From contig JAIPIO010000062.1 in the NCBI GenBank assembly GCA_021734595.1, positions 1 to 15,579 of the forward strand: DNA of 15,579 bases, in the 5' to 3' direction. The number at the start of each line of letters is the position of its first letter. The first letter of the stretch is position 1. Made by a program: the position numbers and the translations under genes. This stretch comes from Kiritimatiellales bacterium (GTDB taxonomy: Bacteria; Verrucomicrobiota; Kiritimatiellia; Kiritimatiellales; Pontiellaceae). This document shows, piece by piece, positions 1 to 5,354 of this stretch. Below the pieces are notes generated by a model. That model had not been told where the DNA came from and made no database searches. It was given only the letters and a program-made list of their open reading frames with translations.

Positions 1-199
1 CCACCAGGTCGGGCCGGTTTTCGCCGCACCACTGTTTGATGCCGTCGATATCGGTGGCACTGTAGGAAAGGTTGGTGCCAAGCTGTGCGGTACCTGCGTT
101 TCCGGGCGTGCAGAAAATCTCGGGTTTACGGCTGTCGTTCGCCAGTTTCCACGCCAAGGTGTGTTCGCGCCCGCCGTTTCCTACAACAAGAATCTTCAT
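1..199 (-). CDS. purD: Phosphoribosylamine-glycine ligase, N-terminal part (cut by window edge)
   Basis: PurD (GAR synthetase) joins phosphoribosylamine and glycine with ATP in the second step of purine synthesis, in the cytoplasm. Only the first 66 residues are in the window, and the gene runs off the left edge. The protein begins MKILVVGNGGREHTLAWKL, the signature N-terminus of the family, whose glycine-rich GNGGREH loop belongs to the first Rossmann-like domain. PGNAGTAQLG and a DIDGIKQWCGENRPDLV stretch follow, also as in PurD. The ATG is supported by the ribosome-binding site AAGGAGAG at 203-210. The upstream pseudopilin gene is only 75 bases away with a terminator between, so purD has little room for its own promoter. 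Identification rests on the N-terminus alone but that motif is distinctive. Confidence 0.9.
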   Translation of the reverse strand, partial: MKILVVGNGGREHTLAWKLANDSRKPEIFCTPGNAGTAQLGTNLSYSATDIDGIKQWCGENRPDLV

Positions 200-218
200 G
201 TCCCTCTCCTTATAAATC

Positions 219-248
219 AAAAACCTCCGCCAAACTACACGGCGGAGG
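219..248 (-). terminator. Intrinsic terminator after the pseudopilin gene, just upstream of purD
   Basis: On the minus strand CCTCCGCC (248-241) pairs perfectly with GGCGGAGG (231-224) around a nine-base loop. TTTTT follows at 223-219, then another T-rich stretch. It lies 27 bases after the pseudopilin stop codon and ends only about 10 bases before the purD ribosome-binding site. It could therefore act as a terminator or as a leaky/attenuating element for purD. Confidence 0.8.
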
Positions 249-274
249 CTCTCTTGAAAATCCCTTTTTACACC

Positions 275-958
275 TTAGGGGCGCATCACGCTGTTGGTGG
301 CCGTTGCCGATGAGGTGTCGGTTCCCATACGGGTTACAAACACGTTGTTGATGATTTCCGGTTGCATGTCGCCCTTCTCCATGGCATATGCCGCGCCGCC
401 CTTGGTGGCAAAGACGAAGCCCTTGTCACCAAACGGGACTTCATTTTGCCCAAAATCACTGTCATCGATTTCTTTCAACGAAGCAATGGTCAAATTTTTG
501 GTAAACACCGCCGGCAATGTATCGGAAGATGAATCCGTGATGCCTTCTGTCAGGCACCATGCGTTGTACTGTTCGCCGCCGGATTGAAAATCCGTTCTGC
601 TGCCTGCCCGCCGCATGCCCGGGGCAGAAAAGAAGGAGTACTGAACCTCCATGTAACCGTTTTCGACCAGATCCTGGAAATAGTCGGTTGAAGTGCTGAA
701 CGTCGATCCATCCGTTGCTTCGGTGGTGGTAGACGGCCATGCATTGCCGCTGGTATAGATGCTGCCGGTGTCGCGGGCAATGATCGACTGCACAATACTG
801 CGGGCATTTGCGGACGTGGCAGTCAGGCGGCCTTTGAACCGGGCGCTGTTGACGGCCGGCGTAACGAGTCCGGCCAGAATACCGATAATCGCGATCACAA
901 CAAGCAACTCAATCAGTGTGAATGCGCGTTTACGCATATAAGTCAGGAACAGATTCAT
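275..958 (-). CDS. Type II secretion / type IV pilin-like pseudopilin (prepilin N-terminal methylation motif)
   Basis: This is a 227-residue prepilin-like protein. After a short basic leader (MNLFLTYMRKRA) comes the class III signal FTLIELLVVIAIIGILAG, with the invariant Glu at +5 and one hydrophobic helix (residues about 13-35). That helix anchors pseudopilins in the inner membrane and packs in the pilus core. The residue before the cut site is Ala rather than the usual Gly. The rest is a soluble, Ser/Thr-rich domain I cannot assign to a subfamily. Stand-alone genes of this type are very numerous in Verrucomicrobia, Lentisphaerae and Kiritimatiellota, and their substrates are mostly unknown. 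The start at 958 is chosen for the AAAGGAAA site seven bases upstream; a second ATG at 937 lacks one. The gene looks monocistronic, with a good promoter upstream and a terminator downstream. Confidence 0.88.
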   Translation of the reverse strand: MNLFLTYMRKRAFTLIELLVVIAIIGILAGLVTPAVNSARFKGRLTATSANARSIVQSIIARDTGSIYTSGNAWPSTTTEATDGSTFSTSTDYFQDLVENGYMEVQYSFFSAPGMRRAGSRTDFQSGGEQYNAWCLTEGITDSSSDTLPAVFTKNLTIASLKEIDDSDFGQNEVPFGDKGFVFATKGGAAYAMEKGDMQPEIINNVFVTRMGTDTSSATATNSVMRP

Positions 959-1016
959 CTTTATTTCCTTTCGGGGTTACGTATCCTGTTCAACCTTCCA
1001 ACCAGATTCAGAGCGG

Positions 1017-1045
1017 AAGATAACAGAGGGGATGCAACGCGTCAA
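1017..1045 (-). promoter_or_regulatory. Sigma-70-type promoter for the pseudopilin gene
   Basis: On the minus strand TTGACG (1045-1040) is followed, after exactly 17 bases, by TATCTT (1022-1017). These are close to the -35 and -10 consensus. The predicted start near 1010 gives a leader of about 50 bases. The element sits in the 99-base divergent gap to queA, so the two genes' control regions must overlap. Confidence 0.5.
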
Positions 1046-1057
1046 TAGATGCAAAGA

Positions 1058-2170
1058 ATGAAAACCGATCTTTTCAACTATGAACTGCCACCGGAACTGA
1101 TTGCCCAGCACCCGGCCGAGCGGCGCGACATGGCGCGCATGATGGTGTTGCACCGCGATTCCGGACGGATTGAACACCGCGCCATCACGGATATCACGGA
1201 CTACCTGAAGACCCCCGATGTGCTGGTGCTCAACAATACCAAAGTGATCCCCGCCCGCGTTTTTGGACACAAGGAGAGTTCCGGCGGAAAAATCGAATTG
1301 CTGCTGCTCGAAGAGATTGGAGGAACGCCGTCCCCGGCGTCCATGGACAGCGAGGACGCTGTCCCTCCAGGCACATGGAAGGTGCTGATGAAAGCCTCGC
1401 GACGCCCGAAACCCGGCGACAAGCTGCTGCTGTGCTCCGGCAAGGCCCGCGCCATCATGCTTGAAGACGGTGATCAGGGCGAAGCCGTGCTGCAGATTGA
1501 AACCGACCGGCCGCTGATGGAAATTCTTGACGAAGAAGGCGTACCTCCCCTGCCCCCCTATATTTCCCGTAAAGATCAGTCGGAGGAACAGATCGCAACC
1601 GACAAGGAACGCTATCAGACCGTCTACTCCTCCGAACCCGGCGCGGCCGCAGCACCCACCGCCGGGCTGCACTTCACACCGGAGCTGCTTCGGACCTTGG
1701 CAAACCAAGGCGTGAAAACAGCCGAACTGACCCTGCACGTCGGGCTCGGCACCTTCCGTCCGGTCTCGACCGATGACATCACCGACCACGCAATGCATCA
1801 CGAACGCTACGAGGTTTCGGCCGAGGCGGCACACACCATCTGCGCAGCCAAGCAGGCCGGCGGCCGCGTCGTGGCGGTCGGTTCCACCTCTGTCCGGACA
1901 TTGGAAACGCTGGGCGCGGATTTTCCAACCATTGGAAAAAGGTTTTCAACGATTGGAAAGGCGGATGGCTCCACCAATATTTTCATCTACCCCCCCTACG
2001 AGTTCAAAGTGGCCGATACCATCCTGACCAACTTCCATCTGCCCAAATCCACCCTGCTGATGATGATGTCCGCCTTCGCCGGCCGCGAACGGATGCTCCA
2101 TGCCTACGAAGTGGCCGTTCAAGAAAAGTACCGGTTCTTCAGCTACGGCGACTGCATGCTTATCCTGTAG
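1058..2170 (+). CDS. queA: S-adenosylmethionine:tRNA ribosyltransferase-isomerase QueA
   Basis: QueA transfers and isomerises the ribose of S-adenosylmethionine onto 7-aminomethyl-7-deazaguanine in tRNA to make epoxyqueuosine, the penultimate step of queuosine synthesis. The family is recognised by FNYELPPELIAQHP at the N-terminus, SGGKIELLLLE, LPPYISR, the signature AAAAPTAGLHFT, THEVGLGTF-like LHVGLGTFRPV, DHAMHHERYEV, VGSTSVRTLE, TNFHLPKSTLLMM and the C-terminal EKYRFFSYGD. At 370 residues it is longer than usual (about 340-355). The surplus falls at two spots: residues about 88-104 (GGTPSPASMDSEDAVPP) and about 288-301 (FPTIGKRFSTIGKA). Both are encoded by inverted-repeat DNA that looks like inserted repeat elements. 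An ATG nine bases upstream (1049) is also in frame. I prefer 1058 because the protein then starts like other QueA proteins. Neither start has a clear ribosome-binding site. Confidence 0.95.
   Translation: MKTDLFNYELPPELIAQHPAERRDMARMMVLHRDSGRIEHRAITDITDYLKTPDVLVLNNTKVIPARVFGHKESSGGKIELLLLEEIGGTPSPASMDSEDAVPPGTWKVLMKASRRPKPGDKLLLCSGKARAIMLEDGDQGEAVLQIETDRPLMEILDEEGVPPLPPYISRKDQSEEQIATDKERYQTVYSSEPGAAAAPTAGLHFTPELLRTLANQGVKTAELTLHVGLGTFRPVSTDDITDHAMHHERYEVSAEAAHTICAAKQAGGRVVAVGSTSVRTLETLGADFPTIGKRFSTIGKADGSTNIFIYPPYEFKVADTILTNFHLPKSTLLMMMSAFAGRERMLHAYEVAVQEKYRFFSYGDCMLIL
1319..1368. repeat. Double-hairpin palindromic element inserted in frame in queA
   Basis: Three nested inverted repeats are packed into 50 bases: outer arms GGAGG (1319-1323) and CCTCC (1364-1368), hairpin ACGCCG-TCCC-CGGCGT (1325-1340), and hairpin GGACAGCG-AGGA-CGCTGTCC (1345-1364). 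The encoded stretch GGTPSPASMDSEDAVPP has no counterpart in standard QueA proteins, and the flanking family motifs are intact. It reads like a mobile or dispersed palindromic element tolerated within a coding sequence. I see only this copy in the window. Confidence 0.6.
1921..1959. repeat. TTCC-N7-GGAA palindrome pair, in frame inside queA
   Basis: The first unit is perfect: TTTTCCAA-CCA-TTGGAAAA (1921-1939), with core TTCCAACCATTGGAA at 1923-1937. A second, degenerate unit with one C missing (TTCAACGATTGGAA, 1945-1958) follows after a few bases. Together they encode FPTIGKRFSTIGKA, which sits between the conserved VGSTSVRTLE and TNIFIYP blocks where QueA length varies. The core matches the intergenic copies elsewhere in the window. 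Confidence 0.75.
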
Positions 2171-2182
2171 GGGGAATGGGTT

Positions 2183-2224
2183 CAAAGCGGCCCTTTTCCT
2201 TGGGTGGCCCGCCAAACCGCTTTG
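2183..2224. terminator. Hairpin between convergent queA and the caspase-like gene, possible bidirectional terminator
   Basis: CAAAGCGG (2183-2190) pairs perfectly with CCGCTTTG (2217-2224). The 26-base interior can form a small CCC/GGG helix. It lies in the 93-base gap between two convergent genes, the usual place for a shared terminator. Neither strand has a run of T after the stem, so classic intrinsic termination is uncertain. Confidence 0.3.
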
Positions 2225-2263
2225 CGCCTTCACATACTGCCGGTTGGTGGTTGCGGGGCATGT

Positions 2264-3022
2264 CTACCAAATGTCCCGGCTATCGACCTTCCAACTGCTG
2301 GCGGCCCGGGGATTTCGTTCCTGCCCAAAGGCCGAATAGGACGCCCTGACCTTGGCAGGAAGATCGGCCAGACCGTCGAACCTGGTTATGCTGTTTATTT
2401 TCAGAATGATGTTGTCGGACAGGGGATTTATCGGGAATGGCCCCGGTCGGGCCGTCCCCTGCTCACTTTTCGATACGATGGAGAACACGGCGTAGTTCTG
2501 CGCTTGTCGTTTATCCCATCCGCTGTTCGAAAAGGCGCCTACTCCGGCGCCGGAATTGCACGTGGCCAGGAAGACAAGGACATTCCCCGCAGGAATCCCA
2601 AGGACACGTTCTGCAAGGTCGGTCCATCTCATGCGGGACACGGTCAGTCCTAGCGGTCCTCCATGGGTATGCAGGTAGATTACCGCGGTATCATTGTTGT
2701 CGACGGCGGTTCGCGAGAGGTAGTTGATGCCCGAGACCAGCGAATCGTATCCGCCACTGGTTTTGATTTCGCAACCTGCAAATCGGGGTCGTGCCTTCAG
2801 CGCGTCCAGAACACGGTTCACCTGCAACCTGCCGTTGCCAATCATGCCTGCCGGGTCTGCGGGACGTCCCTCGCTGTAGCCAAAGTAGTAGATTTTTCCT
2901 TTGGCCGATTCTTTTGCGGAAGATGTTGCGGCCGGACTTGCCTTTTCAGGGAGCGGCGGATTAGCGGCTGAAGCAAGGTTCGATATCGATGCGACAATCA
3001 ACATGTTTATCAGGTGTCTCAT
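2264..3022 (-). CDS. Secreted caspase-like (clan CD cysteine peptidase fold) protein
   Basis: This is a 252-residue protein with a signal peptide (MRHLINMLIVASISNLASA, likely cut before AN near residue 20), then a Pro/Ala/Ser-rich linker to about residue 42. The folded part starts with KGKIYYFGYSEG. It contains a hydrophobic strand ending in a His-Gly dyad (AVIYLHTHGG, His120) and a second strand ending in a Cys (NVLVFLATCNSGAG, Cys155). A His-Gly followed about 35-45 residues later by a hydrophobic strand and Cys-x-(S)-G is the catalytic layout of clan CD peptidases (caspases, legumain/C13, gingipains). I infer peptidase activity; the subfamily and substrate are unknown. An in-frame ATG at 3058 would add 12 polar residues in front of the signal peptide, so 3022 is preferred. 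It is transcribed alone, toward queA. Confidence 0.62.
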   Translation of the reverse strand: MRHLINMLIVASISNLASAANPPLPEKASPAATSSAKESAKGKIYYFGYSEGRPADPAGMIGNGRLQVNRVLDALKARPRFAGCEIKTSGGYDSLVSGINYLSRTAVDNNDTAVIYLHTHGGPLGLTVSRMRWTDLAERVLGIPAGNVLVFLATCNSGAGVGAFSNSGWDKRQAQNYAVFSIVSKSEQGTARPGPFPINPLSDNIILKINSITRFDGLADLPAKVRASYSAFGQERNPRAASSWKVDSRDIW

Positions 3023-3078
3023 GTCGCAAGCCGCCCTGGAATCGCTGGAACATCGCACTTCAGGTTCATGAAGACAAA

Positions 3079-3107
3079 CGTGTAGTGGAAGGCAGGGCGA
3101 TTGTCAA
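3079..3107 (-). promoter_or_regulatory. Candidate promoter for the caspase-like gene
   Basis: On the minus strand a perfect TTGACA (3107-3102) is followed after 17 bases by TACACG (3084-3079). The -10 box is weak, but the -35 box and spacing are ideal. The leader to the chosen start at 3022 would be about 50 bases. Confidence 0.42.
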
Positions 3108-3118
3108 GATTGGCTTCC

Positions 3119-3148
3119 TTCCATCCGGAGTATGCGCCTTGGATGGAA
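3119..3148. repeat. Inverted repeat in the caspase-like gene/htpG intergenic region
   Basis: TTCCATCC (3119-3126) is an exact inverted copy of GGATGGAA (3141-3148) around a 14-base loop. It lies in the roughly 300-base gap between the divergent caspase-like gene and htpG. No T-run follows on either strand, so it is not a clear terminator. I see no gene in 3023-3325. Confidence 0.45.
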
Positions 3149-3249
3149 AGGATCGGCGGGACTGGGCATTATAAAGATATTCATTCCCCACAAACCTTCC
3201 CTGCCGCGAACACGCGGAATGCCGATACTGTGAAGCCGGAACAGGATTC

Positions 3250-3292
3250 CTTGAAACCAAGGCTTGAGTCCATGCTGATGTTTTCGTATTCA
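3250..3292 (+). promoter_or_regulatory. Candidate htpG promoter(s), one resembling a heat-shock sigma-32 site
   Basis: CTTGAAA (3250-3256), a 13-base spacer and CCATGC (3270-3275) resemble the heat-shock sigma-32 consensus CTTGAA-N13-17-CCCCAT, though the -10 part is only half conserved. An overlapping alternative is TTGAGT (3264-3269), 17 bases, TATTCA (3287-3292), of sigma-70 type. Either would give a short leader before the htpG ribosome-binding site. No CIRCE-type inverted repeat is visible. Confidence 0.28.
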
Positions 3293-3325
3293 TATCAACC
3301 GCCTTAAAACAACAGGAGATAAGTT

Positions 3326-5188
3326 ATGGCAAAGAAAACGATGAAATTTAAAACCGAACTGGCGCAGCTGCTGCACCTGATCACCCATTCGCTCTATTCG
3401 CACCGCGAGGTGTTTCTGCGTGAACTGATTTCCAACGCCTGCGATGCGATTGATAAGATCCGCTTCGAGGGATTGACCGATACCGCGCTGCTGGATGGCG
3501 ATTCCGACTGGAAAATCACCATCCGCGCCGATAAAGATGCCCAGACGCTGACGATTTCCGACAATGGCATCGGCATGTCGCAGGAATCCATCGTGCAGAA
3601 CCTCGGCACCATTGCCCATTCCGGCACCAAGGCCTTTCTCGAACGGGCCCAGGAACTGGACATCAAGGAAAACCCGGAACTGATCGGCCAGTTCGGCGTC
3701 GGCTTCTATGCCTCCTTCATGGTTGCCAACGAAGTGACGGTTGTATCCAAGGCTCACGGCGAGGAGGCCGTACAGTGGAAATCGGACGGCACGGGCTCGT
3801 TCACCGTTTCCGAGGCCGACAAGGAAACACGCGGCACCGATGTAATCCTGCACCTCAAGGACGAGGCCAAGGAGTATCTGGACAATTGGACGATCCGGTC
3901 CACCGTGAAAAAATTCTCCGACTTCGTCGAGCACCCGATCCTGCTGCTGGAAACAGAGAAGGATGAAGAAAAGGGAACGGAAGAAGAGAAGGAAGAACAG
4001 ATCAACACCCAAAAAGCGATCTGGCTGCGACCCAAGAGCGAGATCACGGACGAGGAATACGGCGAGTTCTACAAACATATCTCGCACGACACGAACAGCC
4101 CGGCCGAGACCATCCATTACAATGCCGAAGGTGCCATTGAGTTCAAGGCGTTGCTGTTCATCCCCGAGCACAAGCCGTTCGACATGTTGATGAACAACGA
4201 CCCGAAGGCGCACCTGAACCTCTACGTCCAGCGCGTGTTCATCAGCAACGAGTTCGACAACCTCCTGCCGGGCTACCTCCGCTTCGTCAAGGGCGTGGTC
4301 GACTCCTCCGACCTGCCGCTGAACGTCTCGCGAGAAATCCTGCAGGACAACCCGCTGCTCGACAAGATCCGCAGCAATCTCGTCACGCGCATCCTCAAGA
4401 CGCTGGCGCAGATGAAAGAGAAGGACTACGCCGAGTTCCGCATCTTCCACGACAATTTCAGCACCATCCTCAAAGAAGGCCTACAGACCGATTGGGGCAA
4501 CCGCGAAAAGATCGCCGATCTGCTGCTGTTCGAAACCACCGCCAAGGATGCCGGCGAAAAGACCTGCTTCTCCGACTATGTCGAAAACATGGCCGACGGC
4601 CAGGAGGAGATCCTCTACCTCGCCGGCGAAAACCGCGCCTCCATCCAGAACTCCCCCTACCTCGAATCCTTCAAGGCCGACGGGAAGGAAGTCCTGCTGA
4701 TGATCGAACCGATCGACGAGTTTGTCATCCCGCAGCTGACGGAATACAAGGGCAAGAAGCTCAGGGCCGTCAACAAGGGCGACCTCGAAGAAGACAAGGA
4801 AAAGCTGAAGGAAGAAGAGAAGCAGTTCGAAGGCTTCCTTGGCTTCGCGAAGGATCTGCTCGATGGCGTCAAGGAGGTCAAGCTGACCACCCGTCTCAAG
4901 GATAGCGCCGCCTGCCTCGTCGGCGATGAATACTCCATGAGCCCGCACATCGAGGAGATGATGCGCCGCATGGGCCAGGATGTGCCGAAACACGAAAGCG
5001 TGCTCGAGCTCAACCCGGAGCATCCCATCGTAAAGAAGGTGCAGGCCATGTATGCTGCCGACAAGGAAGATCCAAAAATTGGAACGTTCACCAAGTTGCT
5101 GCACGACCAGGCCGTCATCGCTTCCGGTGCCAAGCTCGACGACCCCGCCGGCTTCGCCGCCCGCATCAACGAGCTGCTGGCCGACTAG
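3326..5188 (+). CDS. htpG: Chaperone HtpG (bacterial Hsp90)
   Basis: HtpG is the ATP-dependent Hsp90 chaperone of bacteria, a cytoplasmic homodimer that remodels client proteins with the DnaK system. At 620 residues it is full length (E. coli about 624). The N-terminal GHKL ATPase domain shows ELISNACDAIDK with catalytic Glu33 and Mg-binding Asn37, then DNGIGM (79-84), LGTIAHSGTKAF (the ATP lid) and GQFGVGFYASF (121-131), then GTDVILHL. A charged Glu/Lys linker (about 210-232) precedes the middle domain with its YVQRVFISNEFDNLLPGYLRFVKGVVDSSDLPLNVSREILQ block, which holds the Arg that contacts ATP. The C-terminal dimerisation domain ends ARINELLAD. The start is fixed by AGGAGA seven bases upstream. 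It stands alone between a possible heat-shock promoter and a strong terminator. Confidence 0.98.
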   Translation: MAKKTMKFKTELAQLLHLITHSLYSHREVFLRELISNACDAIDKIRFEGLTDTALLDGDSDWKITIRADKDAQTLTISDNGIGMSQESIVQNLGTIAHSGTKAFLERAQELDIKENPELIGQFGVGFYASFMVANEVTVVSKAHGEEAVQWKSDGTGSFTVSEADKETRGTDVILHLKDEAKEYLDNWTIRSTVKKFSDFVEHPILLLETEKDEEKGTEEEKEEQINTQKAIWLRPKSEITDEEYGEFYKHISHDTNSPAETIHYNAEGAIEFKALLFIPEHKPFDMLMNNDPKAHLNLYVQRVFISNEFDNLLPGYLRFVKGVVDSSDLPLNVSREILQDNPLLDKIRSNLVTRILKTLAQMKEKDYAEFRIFHDNFSTILKEGLQTDWGNREKIADLLLFETTAKDAGEKTCFSDYVENMADGQEEILYLAGENRASIQNSPYLESFKADGKEVLLMIEPIDEFVIPQLTEYKGKKLRAVNKGDLEEDKEKLKEEEKQFEGFLGFAKDLLDGVKEVKLTTRLKDSAACLVGDEYSMSPHIEEMMRRMGQDVPKHESVLELNPEHPIVKKVQAMYAADKEDPKIGTFTKLLHDQAVIASGAKLDDPAGFAARINELLAD

Positions 5189-5193
5189 CCGGA

Positions 5194-5210
5194 TTTCCAA
5201 TCATTGGAAA
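5194..5210. repeat. TTCC-N7-GGAA palindrome after htpG
   Basis: TTTCCAA-TCA-TTGGAAA is a perfect seven-base-arm palindrome (core TTCCAATCATTGGAA, 5195-5209). It starts five bases after the htpG stop codon and just before the terminator hairpin. Confidence 0.8.
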
Positions 5211-5214
5211 ACGG

Positions 5215-5248
5215 AAAGCCCCGTCCATGCGGGGCTTTTTTTATTTTT
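5215..5248 (+). terminator. Intrinsic terminator of htpG
   Basis: AAAGCCCCG (5215-5223) pairs perfectly with CGGGGCTTT (5230-5238) around the loop TCCATG. A T-rich tail continues to 5248 with one A. It is a textbook Rho-independent terminator 27 bases after the htpG stop. Confidence 0.92.
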
Positions 5249-5285
5249 CCAAGGTCTGGAAGTTTTATTCAAGGGATTGGAAAAA
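5244..5285. repeat. Bipartite TTCC-N7-GGAA element upstream of the sulfatase gene
   Basis: There are two 15-base units: TTCCAAGGTCTGGAA (5247-5261) and TTCAAGGGATTGGAA (5268-5282, one arm base changed). The outermost arms TTTTTCCAA (5244-5252) and TTGGAAAAA (5277-5285) are also perfect inverted copies, so the whole 42 bases can fold as one or two hairpins. The reverse complement of the first unit, TTCCAGACCTTGGAA, differs by one base from the copy at 13317. Confidence 0.75.
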
Positions 5286-5303
5286 CAGCGACAGGCAATA
5301 CCA

Positions 5304-5332
5304 TTTACAAAACAGGTGCGAAGGGATATATG
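5304..5332 (+). promoter_or_regulatory. Candidate promoter of the sulfatase gene
   Basis: TTTACA (5304-5309), a 17-base spacer and TATATG (5327-5332) fit the sigma-70 pattern well. The predicted transcript would start near 5339, only about 16 bases before the ATG at 5355. That is a very short leader with a weak purine-rich ribosome-binding stretch. Confidence 0.5.
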
Positions 5333-5354
5333 TAGCGGGTTCGGGAAAAACACA

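Noticed and set aside
977..1834. Long minus-strand open frame of 285 codons opposite queA
   Set aside because: It is the complement of a well-conserved gene, has no family motif, and arises from the GC-rich codon pattern.
3023..3325. Small plus-strand open frames between the caspase-like gene and htpG
   Set aside because: No ribosome-binding sites and no domain; they overlap promoter elements and an inverted repeat.
3290..4450. Minus-strand open frame of 386 codons opposite htpG
   Set aside because: Low-complexity Val/Leu/Gln-rich translation, no motif, and entirely antisense to the HtpG coding sequence.
5052..5354. N-terminal extension of the sulfatase overlapping htpG
   Set aside because: It translates the end of htpG, its terminator and repeat DNA; the signal peptide starts at 5355.
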